Source: Goekera deserti
GTDB taxonomy: Bacteria; Actinomycetota; Actinomycetes; Mycobacteriales; Geodermatophilaceae
Direction: 5' to 3'
Assembly: GCF_010685995.1 (NCBI RefSeq)
Contig: NZ_JAAGWK010000016.1
Coordinates: forward strand, 62,001-126,000
Length of the DNA stretch: 64,000 bases
The notes beneath the pieces are model-generated. The model had not been told where the DNA came from, did not search any database, and saw only the letters and a program-made list of their open reading frames with translations. Below are positions 47,858 through 55,867 of this stretch, piece after piece. The first letter of the stretch is position 1, and each line of letters starts with the position of its first letter. Both the position numbers and the translations under genes were made by a program.

Positions 47858-48424
47858 TCAGGCGAGCTTGCGGCGGCGGCGGGCGGAGAGCTCGTCGTCG
47901 GCGGCCTTGCCGGTGCCGTCCAGGCGCTCGGCGGGCAGCTCGGCCAGCTCGCCGGACAGCTCGCGCAGGGCGCCGGACACGGCGATGCCGAACACGCCCT
48001 GGCCGCCGGCCAGCAGGTCGACGACCTCCTCGGCGGAGGTGCACTCGTACACGGTGACGCCGTCGGAGAGCAGGGTGACGTTGGCCAGGTCACGCACGCC
48101 GCGGTCACGCAGGTGGTCGACGGCCTTGCGGATGTTCTGCAGCGAGACGCCGGTGTCCAGCAGTCGCTTGACCACCTTGAGCACCAGGATGTCGCGGAAG
48201 GAGTAGAGGCGCTGGGTGCCCGATCCTGTGGCCGTCCTCACAGAAGGACCGATCAGACCTGTTCTCGCCCAGTAGTCCAGCTGCCGATAGGTGATACCAG
48301 CGGCGGAACACGCCGTGGGACCGCGGTAGCCCACCAGGTCGGTGTCGACGTCGTCGTAGCTCGGGGCGCCGACGGCAGCGTCGGTGAAGAGCTGACCCTG
48401 GCCGCCGTTCCGCTGATCGCTCAC
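47858..48424 (-). CDS. MerR-family regulator, Rv1830/ResR-like
   Basis: A 188-residue MerR-type regulator. The helix-turn-helix is GITYRQLDYWARTGLI with the wing RLYSFRDILVLKVVKRLLDTG; the C-terminal domain (about 110-170) is shared with mycobacterial Rv1830 (ResR). GTG 48424 follows AGGAGGACG. It lies between gcvP and the DUF151 nuclease gene as in mycobacteria, where Rv1830 affects growth recovery after antibiotic exposure. A palindromic site at 48479-48494 may be its own operator. Confidence 0.88.
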   Translation of the reverse strand: MSDQRNGGQGQLFTDAAVGAPSYDDVDTDLVGYRGPTACSAAGITYRQLDYWARTGLIGPSVRTATGSGTQRLYSFRDILVLKVVKRLLDTGVSLQNIRKAVDHLRDRGVRDLANVTLLSDGVTVYECTSAEEVVDLLAGGQGVFGIAVSGALRELSGELAELPAERLDGTGKAADDELSARRRRKLA

Positions 48425-48478
48425 GGGCGTCCTCCTCGTTGTCGTGCTGCCCACCGATGGCTCGGCGGGACGCCTCGC

Positions 48479-48494
48479 GTGACACATGAGTCAC
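48479..48494. promoter_or_regulatory. GTGACACATGAGTCAC near-palindrome upstream of ResR-like gene
   Basis: A 16-base site, palindromic at 14 of 16 positions, 55 bases upstream of the minus-strand GTG 48424. Candidate autoregulatory operator of the MerR protein. It lies within a 223-base gap that also has CCGTTATC, a partial copy of the GATAACGG motif, near 48588. Confidence 0.45.
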
Positions 48495-48647
48495 ACCGAC
48501 GTGATTCGCTGAACGTAGGCGGGGGTGCAGGGGCGGTCAACCGAGCGGGGCGGCGTGTCGCCGAGCTCCTCCGACAGGGTGACCTACCCGTTATCAGTTG
48601 TCACTCCCTGGTCGGTGCAGGTCACCCGTAGTCGTGGGCCGGTCGGC

Positions 48648-49133
48648 TCAGGAGGGTCCGGACCCACTTCCGGCACCGAAGTCCTCGGGGCTGATCTGGT
48701 CGAGGAACTCGCGGAACTTCTCCACCTCGTCCTCCTGCTCGTCGGGGATCTCGATGCCGACCTCGTCGAGCAGCTTCTCCGCGCCGAAGATCGGTGCGCC
48801 GGTGCGCACGGCCAGCGCGACGGCGTCGGACGGGCGGGCGCTCACGGTCCGCTCGTCGGTGAAGACCAGCTCGGCGATGTAGATGCCATCGCGCATCTCG
48901 GTGATGTGCACGGCCTCCAGCGAGGCGCCGAGCGCGGTGACCACCTCGCGGAGGAGGTCGTGCGTCATCGGCCGGGCCGGCCGGACGCCCTGCTGCTCGA
49001 AGGCGATGGCGGCCGCCTCGACGGCGCCGATCCAGATCGGCAGGTAGCGCTCCCCCTGCGTCTCCTTCAGCAACAGGATGGGCTGGTTGCCGGGCAGTTC
49101 GACCCGGACACCGACGACTCTGAGCTCCTGCAC
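48648..49133 (-). CDS. Bifunctional nuclease family protein (DUF151)
   Basis: A 161-residue DUF151 protein. The core YLPIWIGAVEAAAIAFEQQG (near 32-51), MTHDLLREVVTALGA and RPSDAVALAVRTGAPIF are diagnostic. Plant homologues have RNase and DNase activity; the actinobacterial counterpart is Rv1829. The tail is acidic and Gly/Ser-rich. GTG 49133 (VQELRVVGV) follows GGAGGGAG. It sits between two MerR genes, in the conserved order. Confidence 0.9.
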   Translation of the reverse strand: MQELRVVGVRVELPGNQPILLLKETQGERYLPIWIGAVEAAAIAFEQQGVRPARPMTHDLLREVVTALGASLEAVHITEMRDGIYIAELVFTDERTVSARPSDAVALAVRTGAPIFGAEKLLDEVGIEIPDEQEDEVEKFREFLDQISPEDFGAGSGSGPS

Positions 49134-49245
49134 GGTCAGGCTCCCTCCGCTGACTCCGGGGCCCGGGACAGCGGGCTCGACCGGGTGGGACTCGACGACG
49201 GGGCGCGTCCGGCGCATCCCGTCGGGCGTTCACGGTACGCCCGCG

Positions 49246-50052
49246 TCAGGGGCGGAGCAGGTCGCGCAGCTGGGCCTCCAGCAGGGCCGTGTGGAGCCGG
49301 GCGGAGAGCGCGGTCAGCTCGGTCAGGTGCTCGGCGGCGCGGGCCCGCGACTCCTCGGACCGCGCCCGCACCAGCGGGGCCACCACCTGCTCGACCAGCC
49401 CTGCCTCGCGCTCGGCGCCGATCCGGTGCACCCGCAGGTGCCGGGGCCCGATGCCGTGCCGGGCCAGGCCCGCGGCGGCCCGGGCGATGGCCAGGTCGGC
49501 GGCGGCGTAGCGGCCCTGCGCGTCGGTGCCGAACAGGCCGAAGTGCACGCAGTCGGCCAGCTGGTCGTCGTCCAGGCCGGCGGCGGCCGCGAAGTCGGCC
49601 GCGGACACCGACACCGCGCCCGGCGGCAGGTCCGGCAGGGTGGGCACGGCCGGCACCGGGACGTCGGGCGCGACGCCCGCCACCGGGCCGGCGTCCGGCA
49701 CGTCGGGGACCGGCGCCGCACCGGTGAGGACGGCCGGGCCGCGGACGTCCTCACCGCGGTCGATGGCGTCCAGCTGGGTCTTGATGACCCGCAGCGGCAG
49801 GTAGTGGTCCCGCTGGGCGGCCAGCACGTACCGCAGCCGGGCGACGTCGGCGTCGGAGAACTTCCGGTACCCGGACGGCGTCCGCTGCGGGTGCACCAGC
49901 TGCTCGGACTCCAGGTACCGGATCTTGCTGATCGTGACGTCGGGGAAGTCCCCGCGCAGTCGCGCCAGCACCTCCCCGATGGTCAGCCGGGGGGTGGTCG
50001 GCTCGGGGTGGTCGGCATCGCGCCCGGGAGTGCGCTGGGGCACGGCGCTCAC
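49246..50052 (-). CDS. ftsR: MerR-family regulator, Rv1828/FtsR-like
   Basis: A 268-residue MerR-type protein. The helix-turn-helix is LTIGEVLARLRGDFPDVTISKIRYLE with the wing PSGYRKFSDADVARLRYVL; after a Pro/Val/Asp-rich linker (about 120-160) comes a second conserved domain up to the end. Orthologues Rv1828 in mycobacteria and FtsR in corynebacteria activate ftsZ. GTG 50052 is chosen since the upstream 15 residues are Gly-rich and unlikely. It precedes the FHA gene by position, in the same conserved block. Confidence 0.88.
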   Translation of the reverse strand: MSAVPQRTPGRDADHPEPTTPRLTIGEVLARLRGDFPDVTISKIRYLESEQLVHPQRTPSGYRKFSDADVARLRYVLAAQRDHYLPLRVIKTQLDAIDRGEDVRGPAVLTGAAPVPDVPDAGPVAGVAPDVPVPAVPTLPDLPPGAVSVSAADFAAAAGLDDDQLADCVHFGLFGTDAQGRYAAADLAIARAAAGLARHGIGPRHLRVHRIGAEREAGLVEQVVAPLVRARSEESRARAAEHLTELTALSARLHTALLEAQLRDLLRP

Positions 50053-50170
50053 CGACCCTCCCCTCCCGCCGCCCCCGTCGGAGGACGGCGGGACCACGTC
50101 TCGTGCGTGACCGGAGCCGACTGGCCGGTCGCTGTCGTCGAACTGGTGTGCGTGGAACAGGTGGTGCAGG

Positions 50171-50692
50171 TCAGAGGCCGTCGGCCGGGTCGCCGGTGCG
50201 CGGCCCGGTGAGGTAGACCAGGCGGAACTTGCCGATCTGGACCTCGTCGCCGCCGGCCAGCGAGGCGACGTCGACCGGCTCGCGGTTGACGTAGGTGCCG
50301 TTCAGGCTGCCGACGTCGTGCACGGTGAAGCCGCCGCCCTCGCGGTGGAACTCGACGTGCCGGCGGCTGACGGTGACGTCGTCGAGGAAGATGTCGCTGT
50401 CCGGGTGGCGCCCGGCCGTGGTGACCTCCTGGTCGAGGAGGAACCGGCTGCCGGCGTTCGGGCCGCGCTTGACGACCAGCAGCGCAGAGCCTGCCGGCAG
50501 GGACTCGACGGCACCGGCGTGCACGTCGGCCGGGTACTCCGAGACCTCGGGCTGCTCGCCCGACTCCTCGCCGCCGATCTTGGGGATGACGCTGGTCGAG
50601 TCACCGGGGCGCTCGGGCGAGAGAGCCGAACCGCACTGCGCGCAGAAACGACTGCCCTCGGGGTTCTGGTGTCCACAACGAGTGCAGTGCAC
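50171..50692 (-). CDS. garA: FHA-domain protein GarA/OdhI with N-terminal zinc ribbon
   Basis: A 173-residue regulator of 2-oxoglutarate and glutamate metabolism: in mycobacteria and corynebacteria it inhibits 2-oxoglutarate dehydrogenase until phosphorylated by Ser/Thr kinases. The FHA domain (VVKRGPNAGSRFLLD, AGRHPDSDIFLDDVTVSRRH, VGSLNGTYVNREPVD) is complete. The kinase-target-like TSV (STSVIPKIGG, about 39) is kept. The N-terminal 24 residues are a CxxC...CxxC zinc ribbon (CTRCGHQNPEGSRFCAQCG), which mycobacterial GarA lacks. GTG 50692 follows GGAGGAG. Confidence 0.9.
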   Translation of the reverse strand: MHCTRCGHQNPEGSRFCAQCGSALSPERPGDSTSVIPKIGGEESGEQPEVSEYPADVHAGAVESLPAGSALLVVKRGPNAGSRFLLDQEVTTAGRHPDSDIFLDDVTVSRRHVEFHREGGGFTVHDVGSLNGTYVNREPVDVASLAGGDEVQIGKFRLVYLTGPRTGDPADGL

Positions 50693-50980
50693 GTCTGTCT
50701 CCTCCGGGTGCAGGGGGCACCGCCGCAGCCCGGGTGGGACACGGTCGGCCGGCGTACGACACACCGGGCGGTGCGTCGCTGGTCGGCGTCGGCGCGGGGG
50801 TCGCGCTCGGGCCGGGGTCATGGAACCAGCCAGTCGACCCGAGGGTCAACCGGACGTACAGCGTGAGGGTCGGCCTGGCCCCGGCTGCACGCCGGGTCCC
50901 GTCCGCCCCGTGCAGATACTAGTGATCCACGCGAGCGCGTCTCCCCGCGGCAGGCGCCCGGGGCCCGTGCGACGGGTGGG
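50693..50980 (-). promoter_or_regulatory. Promoter region of the FHA gene; candidate -10 TAGTAT
   Basis: 288 bases between gcvH and the FHA gene. On the minus strand TAGTAT (50921-50916) is a good -10 match in ATCACTAGTATCTG, the only A/T-rich spot in the gap. No gene seen. Confidence 0.45.
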
Positions 50981-51385
50981 TCAGGAGTGCTCGACGAGCG
51001 CCTGGTAGGCAGCGGCGTCCAGCAGGGCGGCCGTGGGGTCGCCGTCGCCGTCCTCCACGGTCACCTCGACCAGCCAGCCCTCGCCGTAGGGGTCGGAGTT
51101 CACCGTCTCCGGGGCGTCGGTGAGGGCGTCGTTGCGGGCGGCGACCACACCGGACAGCGGTGCGTACACGTCGGACACGGACTTGGTGGACTCCACCTCG
51201 CCGATCGCGGCACCGGCGGTGACGCTCTCCCCCACGTCGGGCAGCTGCACGAAGACGATGTCCCCGAGCGCGTCCTGGGCGTGGTCGGTGATGCCGATCC
51301 GGACGACGGTCGGCGAGCCGGCCGCACCCTGCACCTGCACCCACTCGTGCTGGTCGGTGTAACGGCGGTCGTCGGGGAATGCCAT
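50981..51385 (-). CDS. gcvH: Glycine cleavage system H protein
   Basis: A 134-residue lipoyl carrier protein. The lipoylation lysine is in [13 protein letters not shown] near residue 66, and the fold landmarks [30 protein letters not shown] and [13 protein letters not shown] are all present. ATG 51385 gives full length. It would shuttle the aminomethyl group from GcvP (43-46 kb). Location next to the DUF881 genes and FHA gene follows mycobacterial order. Confidence 0.95.
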   Translation of the reverse strand: MAFPDDRRYTDQHEWVQVQGAAGSPTVVRIGITDHAQDALGDIVFVQLPDVGESVTAGAAIGEVESTKSVSDVYAPLSGVVAARNDALTDAPETVNSDPYGEGWLVEVTVEDGDGDPTAALLDAAAYQALVEHS

Positions 51386-51417
51386 GCGGTGTCGTCTCCA
51401 GGATCAGTCGTCCACGG

Positions 51418-51469
51418 CCTCGGTGCAGGGTCCCGGCCGGCGCGGAGCGTCGGTCGGGGGGCACCGAGG
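51418..51469 (-). terminator. Weak attenuator/terminator between DUF881 and gcvH
   Basis: Nine-base arms CCTCGGTGC (51418-51426) and GCACCGAGG (51461-51469) with a 34-base loop that can itself pair. It lies between two same-strand genes, after the DUF881 stop. Confidence 0.35.
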
Positions 51470-51477
51470 TCCTTCTG

Positions 51478-52398
51478 TCAGTCGGCCGGCTGAGCGTATT
51501 CAGGGTCGTCCAGCGGTCGCAACGCGTCCACCACGACGGCGTCGGACTGCTCGATGCGCACGACGCCGCCCTCCCGGCCGACCTTGCTCTCCACGCCGCC
51601 GGGGATGGCCATGGCGGTCTCCAGGTCCTGCGGCGAGCCGATCACCACGAAGGTGTAGGGCGCGGTGACCGGTTTGCCGTCGACCTCCAGCGCCCCGGGC
51701 GACCCGGTGACCGCCGTCGAGACCCCGACCCGGACGTCGTCGATCTGCATGGTCTCCGCCCCGGCGCCGCGCAGTTCCTGGACCGCGTCGAGCACGGTGG
51801 CGGCCGACACCCGGTCGGTGGGGTCGGTGATGGTGAGCGTCAGGCCGGGACCGGTCGCGGCGATGCTGCCGTTGAGCACACCGAGGGCCTCCGCGCGCTC
51901 CCGGGCGCCCTCCAGTGCGGTCGCGGACTGGCTGTCGGTGTTGCCGAGCTGGTCGAGCAGGGTGCGCTGGTCGGCGATCTCCTGCCGCAGCCGGTCCTCC
52001 TGGGCGGTGAGGTCGTCGAGGATGCCGACCAGGTCCTCCTCGCGCTGCCCGGCCAGCGACTCGTCGGTGCCGCTGTTGCGCACCTGCACGGTGAAGGCGA
52101 AGCCCAGCAGCAGGGTGAGCACGCCGATGAACACCGCGGCCTTGCGGTCGCGCCGGCCCCGGCGCCAGGGCGCCGGCTCCTCGACGCCCGGGGTGCCTGT
52201 GTCGGCGGGCACGGGGTCGGCGGGCACGGGATCGACAGGCACGGGGTCGCCAGGCGCAGGTGGGTCGACGTCCGCGATCGGGACCACGGGCGCGGCGTCG
52301 TCCGGTGCCGGGTCCTCCGGGCGGGGATCGTCCGGGAGCGGGTCGTCCGGGAGCGAGTCGTCCGGACCGGGGTCGTCCGGGCGGGTGGGGCCGGTCAT
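51478..52398 (-). CDS. DUF881 family membrane protein (Rv1825-like)
   Basis: A 306-residue protein with a long acidic Pro/Asp-rich cytoplasmic N-terminus (PDDPLPDDPRPEDPAPDD, residues 5-75), one transmembrane helix (AAVFIGVLTLLLGFAFTVQV, about 87-106), a coiled coil (DLVGILDDLTAQEDRLRQEI) and the extracytoplasmic DUF881 domain. Bacillus YlxW/YlxX are relatives linked to cell division. It overlaps the upstream small basic protein gene by four bases (ATGA). The acidic tail is longer than usual. Confidence 0.88.
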   Translation of the reverse strand: MTGPTRPDDPGPDDSLPDDPLPDDPRPEDPAPDDAAPVVPIADVDPPAPGDPVPVDPVPADPVPADTGTPGVEEPAPWRRGRRDRKAAVFIGVLTLLLGFAFTVQVRNSGTDESLAGQREEDLVGILDDLTAQEDRLRQEIADQRTLLDQLGNTDSQSATALEGARERAEALGVLNGSIAATGPGLTLTITDPTDRVSAATVLDAVQELRGAGAETMQIDDVRVGVSTAVTGSPGALEVDGKPVTAPYTFVVIGSPQDLETAMAIPGGVESKVGREGGVVRIEQSDAVVVDALRPLDDPEYAQPAD

Positions 52399-52727
52399 GC
52401 GCGGAACACGTGCCGGCGGATGGCCGCGGCGTTGCCGAAGATCCGGATGCCCAGCACCACGACGACGGCGGTGGAGAGCTGGGCGCCCACCCCGAGCTGG
52501 TCACCCAGGAAGACGATCAGCGCGGCCACCACCACGTTGGACACGAACGACACCACGAACACCTTGGCGTCGAAGATCCCGTCGAACCGGGAGCGGACCC
52601 CGCCGAACACCGCGTCCAGCGCGGCGACGACGGCGATGGGCAGGTAGGGCTGCAGGGCGAGCGGCACGCTGGGGTCCAGCAGCAGCCCCAGGAGCACGCC
52701 GGCGACCAGGCCGAGGATCGGGATCAC
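52395..52727 (-). CDS. sbp: Small basic protein, DUF1290
   Basis: A 110-residue membrane protein with three hydrophobic segments (ILGLVAGVLLGLLL, PYLPIAVVAALDAVFGGVRS, VFVVSFVSNVVVAALIVFLG), matching Bacillus Sbp and mycobacterial Rv1824. The signature AALDAVFGGVRSRFDG is clear. It always sits between two DUF881 genes, as here, and is probably part of the same membrane complex. GTG 52727 lies three bases after the stop of the upstream DUF881 gene. Confidence 0.93.
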   Translation of the reverse strand: MIPILGLVAGVLLGLLLDPSVPLALQPYLPIAVVAALDAVFGGVRSRFDGIFDAKVFVVSFVSNVVVAALIVFLGDQLGVGAQLSTAVVVVLGIRIFGNAAAIRRHVFRA

Positions 52728-52730
52728 GGG

Positions 52731-53732
52731 TCAGCCTCCCTGCTCGCCGGGGGCCGGGGACGGCGCCACGCCGCTGGGCCGGTCGGTGGGGACGGCCGCC
52801 GCGACGACGCCCAGCGGGCGGGCGAAGGTGAGCTCGGACCCGCGGGCGGCGGGGAGCTCGAGCTCGTCCCGGGAGGCGAACTCGAAGACCACGCCGTAGG
52901 CGACGGCGACGTCGGCCAGCTCGGCGGTCGCCGGGGAGTCCAGGAAGCCCTCCTGCAGCGCGTCCCGGTTCCCGACCGCGCGCACCAGGTAGGGGCTGAC
53001 CACGGGGCGGAAGTCGACCAGGATCGTCTCCCCGGCCAGCCGGATGGCGGTGGTGGGCCCGAGCCGCTGGTCGTTGACGCTGATCGCCTCGGCGCCGGCG
53101 GCCCACAGCGCGTTCACCACCAGCTGGAGGTCGCGGTCCTGCACGAGGCCACCGGCGGCGATCTCGGCGTTGCCGCCGACCGGGTCGGAGTTCGTGCCCG
53201 CCGGCGCGTTGCCCAGGGTCACCTCCAGCCCGGGACCCCGCACCGCGGCCAGGGCGGCCCCCTGCTCGGCGGCGGCCAGGTCGGCCAGCGCCTGCTGCCC
53301 CACCGTGCTGCTGGCCAGCGCCTCGTCCCGCCGGTCGGTGACCTCCCCGCGCAGCTGCTCCAGCTGACCGGCCAGCTGGTCGCTGGTGTCGGACTGCGCG
53401 CCGATGTCGTCGATCAGGGCCTGCCGCACCTGCTCGCGGCCCTGGGCGCCGGAGGCGGCCTCGCGGTAGGTGACGGTGGCCAGCAGCCCGACGACCACCA
53501 TGACCGCGGCCACCAGCGCGGCCCCGCGCACCCGGCCGGGCTCGGTCGGCACCGCCTCGCCGGCCAGGGCGGCCCCGGTGGCGACCTGCCGCCGCGCCTC
53601 CCGGTCCCGCGCGGCCGCGGCGTAGCTGGGGTCCAGCGTCTCGGCCAGCACCTGGTCCAGCAGGGAGGAGCCCAGCGACCGGGTGCGAGCCGGGGCGCTG
53701 CCCGCCGATCCGCGCCCGGGCGGCGCCGTCAC
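52731..53732 (-). CDS. DUF881 family membrane protein (Rv1823-like)
   Basis: A 333-residue paralogue of the DUF881 protein at 51.5 kb. Order: N-terminal cytoplasmic part (about 80 residues), transmembrane helix (ALVAAVMVVVGLLATVTY), a short coiled coil (QLAGQLEQLRGEVTDRRDE) and the DUF881 domain with GPGLEVTLGNAP and GLVQDRDLQLVVNALWAAGAEAISVNDQR. GTG 53732 overlaps the PgsA stop by four bases. The two DUF881 genes and sbp form one co-translated unit with pgsA. Confidence 0.88.
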   Translation of the reverse strand: MTAPPGRGSAGSAPARTRSLGSSLLDQVLAETLDPSYAAAARDREARRQVATGAALAGEAVPTEPGRVRGAALVAAVMVVVGLLATVTYREAASGAQGREQVRQALIDDIGAQSDTSDQLAGQLEQLRGEVTDRRDEALASSTVGQQALADLAAAEQGAALAAVRGPGLEVTLGNAPAGTNSDPVGGNAEIAAGGLVQDRDLQLVVNALWAAGAEAISVNDQRLGPTTAIRLAGETILVDFRPVVSPYLVRAVGNRDALQEGFLDSPATAELADVAVAYGVVFEFASRDELELPAARGSELTFARPLGVVAAAVPTDRPSGVAPSPAPGEQGG

Positions 53733-54418
53733 CCGCCGGCCCCGCGGGGGTCGGCTGCCCGGGTGTCGGACGCCGAGGGGGCGCGCACGGCCGCGTGACC
53801 GTCCGCCCGCGCCAGCTGCACCACCTGGACGACGTAGAAGGCGCCGGCCAGCACGTACAGCACTCCGCCCCAGATGGTGAAGGCGTAGGCGAAGGGCCGG
53901 AACAGCGCGGCGACCGTGTCGGTGCCCTCGGCGATCAGCAGGCCCGGGAAGGCGTACAGCAGCAGGAAGGTGGCGGCCTTGCCCAGGTAGTTGACCTGCA
54001 GCGGCGGGTAGCCGTGGCGGCGCAGCACCAGCAGCATGACGCCGAGCACGAGCTCGCGGCCCACGAGCACCGCCACCACCCACACCGGCACGATGTCGCG
54101 GATGAGGAAGGCCACCAGGGTGGCGACGATGTACAGCCGGTCGGCGGCCGGGTCCAGCAGCGCACCCAGCCGGCTGGACTGCCCGAGCATCCGGGCGAGC
54201 TTGCCGTCGGCCCAGTCGGTGATCCCGGACACCATCAGCACGGCGATCGCCCAGCCGTCGGCCTCCGGGCCCAGCAGCAGCCACAGGAACAGCGGCACAC
54301 CGAGCAGCCGGAGCAACGACAGTGCGTTCGGCACGTTGACGACCTGGTTGCTCAGCTCGTCGCGCGAGGGAGCCCTCTCGTCCGGACCACCGTCCCCCTG
54401 GACACCGCCCGACCTCAC
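53729..54418 (-). CDS. pgsA: CDP-alcohol phosphatidyltransferase (PgsA family)
   Basis: A 229-residue membrane enzyme making a phospholipid from CDP-diacylglycerol and an alcohol, most likely glycerol-3-phosphate. The CDP-alcohol signature DWADGKLARMLGQSSRLGAL, then LDPAADR, is complete, with about five hydrophobic helices around it. Mycobacterial counterpart Rv1822 (PgsA2) has the same position. GTG 54418 follows GGAGGT; the longer frame to 54529 overlaps the vapBC promoter. Overlaps the DUF881 gene by four bases. Confidence 0.88.
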   Translation of the reverse strand: MRSGGVQGDGGPDERAPSRDELSNQVVNVPNALSLLRLLGVPLFLWLLLGPEADGWAIAVLMVSGITDWADGKLARMLGQSSRLGALLDPAADRLYIVATLVAFLIRDIVPVWVVAVLVGRELVLGVMLLVLRRHGYPPLQVNYLGKAATFLLLYAFPGLLIAEGTDTVAALFRPFAYAFTIWGGVLYVLAGAFYVVQVVQLARADGHAAVRAPSASDTRAADPRGAGG

Positions 54419-54536
54419 GTGACCTCCATCTCCTGCCTCACCGGTGCCCCACACTAGGGCCCGCCCACGACGGTCCCACCCGGCGCACCGTGCCGGTGCC
54501 TCCGCCGCCCCCCGCACAGACGCATGCATTCCGCAT

Positions 54537-54549
54537 GTAGCGCTGCTAC
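54537..54549. promoter_or_regulatory. Dyad GTAGC-GCT-GCTAC at vapBC promoter
   Basis: Perfect five-base arms directly before the ATG of the antitoxin gene; TACGAT (54547-54552), a likely -10, overlaps it, giving an almost leaderless mRNA. Good candidate for binding by the VapB-VapC complex. Confidence 0.55.
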
Positions 54550-54558
54550 GATGCAGTC

Positions 54559-54795
54559 ATGTCCGTCTCGATGACCATCCGCGACGTCCCCGACGAGACG
54601 CGGGACGAGCTGGCCGCGCGCGCCGCCCGGGCCGGCCAGTCGCTGCAGGAGTACGTGCGCGGCCAGCTGACCGCCCTGGCGGCCCGACCGAGTCCAGACG
54701 CCTTCTGGGCCCGGGTCGACGAGCAGGTGCGGGCGGCGGGCACGTCGCTGCCCGCCGCGGACATCGTGGCCGCACGGGACGCGGACCGCCGGTGA
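54559..54795 (+). CDS. vapB: VapB-type antitoxin (FitA-like ribbon-helix-helix)
   Basis: A 78-residue antitoxin. The N-terminal ribbon-helix-helix (SMTIRDVPDETRDELAARAARAGQ and SLQEYVRGQL) binds the operator; the C-terminal part (SPDAFWARVDEQVRAAG) would wrap the toxin. ATG 54559 lies seven bases after TACGAT. Its stop overlaps the toxin start (GTGA), so antitoxin and toxin are coupled. Confidence 0.88.
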   Translation: MSVSMTIRDVPDETRDELAARAARAGQSLQEYVRGQLTALAARPSPDAFWARVDEQVRAAGTSLPAADIVAARDADRR

Positions 54796-55184
54796 CGGTG
54801 GTCCTCGACGCCTCGGCGGCCGTCGCGGCACTGGTGGACGACGGCCCGGACGGCCGCTGGGCCCGCTCGGTCCTGGCCGACGAGGTGCTGACCTGCCCGG
54901 CCCACCTGCTCGTGGAGGTGTCGAGCGTCCTGCGCCGCAGCGTGCTCGGCGGCCGGCTGCCCCGGGAGGTGGCCGGGATCGCGCACCGGGCGCTGGTCGA
55001 CATGCCGCTGACCACGTTCCCGTTCGAGCCGTTCGCCGCCCGGGTCTGGGCGCTGCACCCCGACGTCACCGCCTACGACGCCGGCTACGTCGCCCTCGCC
55101 GAGGCGCTGGAGGCCCCGCTGGTCACCCTGGACCGGCGGCTGACCCGGGCCGGCGGCCCCACCTGCGCCTTCCTCGTCCCCTGA
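54792..55184 (+). CDS. vapC: VapC-type toxin, PIN-domain ribonuclease
   Basis: A 130-residue PIN-domain RNase that would cleave specific RNAs when free of VapB. Acidic residues expected in the active site are Asp6 (VVLDASA), a Glu in LLVEVSSVLRR, and Asp in TAYDAGYVALAEAL and TLDRRL. Length and motifs are typical. GTG 54792 overlaps vapB by four bases. The pair sits between the phospholipid gene and a GNAT and needs no other partner. Confidence 0.9.
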   Translation: MTVVLDASAAVAALVDDGPDGRWARSVLADEVLTCPAHLLVEVSSVLRRSVLGGRLPREVAGIAHRALVDMPLTTFPFEPFAARVWALHPDVTAYDAGYVALAEALEAPLVTLDRRLTRAGGPTCAFLVP

Positions 55185-55203
55185 GCGGCGCCGACTGCTG
55201 GGC

Positions 55204-55737
55204 TCAGCGAGGTTCGTCGTCCCAGTGCACCGGGGTGGTCGTGCCGTCGGCCCGGTCCTGGCGCAGCACCGCGTAGGCCACCGCGTCGACCGCGCTGCCG
55301 TCGGCGGTGGGCCAGGCCCGCCGGTGGTGCGCCTCCTTGACCCACCCGCACCGCACCAGCACCCGGCGCATCGCCACGTTGTCCACCCGGGTCATCGCCT
55401 CCACCCGGGTGCACGCGTGATGGTCGAACACCTGCCCGACCAGCCAGCCCACCGCCTCGGTGCCGAGCCCGCTCCCCCGGTGCGCCGCTCGTACCCGCAG
55501 GTCGAACTCGGCGGTGTCGTCACCGAGGTCGAACAGCCGCAGCAACCCGGCCCGGGGTGCCGCCGGCCGGCTCAGCCAGTACGTCTCCACGTCCGGTCCG
55601 GTGAACGCACCGGCGGCGATCCGGGCGCGGACGTCGGCCGCGCCGGGCCGGACGCCGGCGTGGAAGGGCCAGGGCTCGCCGGTGAGGAAGCCGACCAGGG
55701 CGTCGGCGTCCCCGGGCTGCACCAGGTCGGTCTGCAC
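55204..55737 (-). CDS. GNAT family N-acetyltransferase
   Basis: A 177-residue acetyltransferase. The acetyl-CoA loop is RAAHRGSGLGTEAVGWLV and the end block VEAMTRVDNVAMRRVLVRCGWVKEA is typical of GNATs that follow the RimJ/RimL pattern. The N-terminal part has a short insert (AGAFTGPDVETYWLSRPAAPR). The start (ATG 55737) is clear. Substrate unknown. It is divergent from the DUF1304 gene; the 130-base gap has a GTTGGGGATAACGG motif. Confidence 0.85.
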   Translation of the reverse strand: MQTDLVQPGDADALVGFLTGEPWPFHAGVRPGAADVRARIAAGAFTGPDVETYWLSRPAAPRAGLLRLFDLGDDTAEFDLRVRAAHRGSGLGTEAVGWLVGQVFDHHACTRVEAMTRVDNVAMRRVLVRCGWVKEAHHRRAWPTADGSAVDAVAYAVLRQDRADGTTTPVHWDDEPR

Positions 55738-55818
55738 CGGTCCAGGATGACCGGTCGGTGCCCGTGGTGGACGTGCGGTGCTCCGGCGACCGCGGCGGCG
55801 TGGCCGTCACGCGGTCGC

Positions 55819-55832
55819 GTTGGGGATAACGG
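55819..55832 (+). promoter_or_regulatory. GTTGGGGATAACGG motif upstream of DUF1304 gene
   Basis: Exact copy of the motif also found at 38799. Here it lies 35 bases before GTG 55868, or two bases before ATG 55835, on the same strand as the gene. It lies where a -10 element would be for a short-leader transcript. Confidence 0.5.
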
Positions 55833-55867
55833 TCATGAGGTCGGCTGCGTCTGGCACGCTCTGCGCC

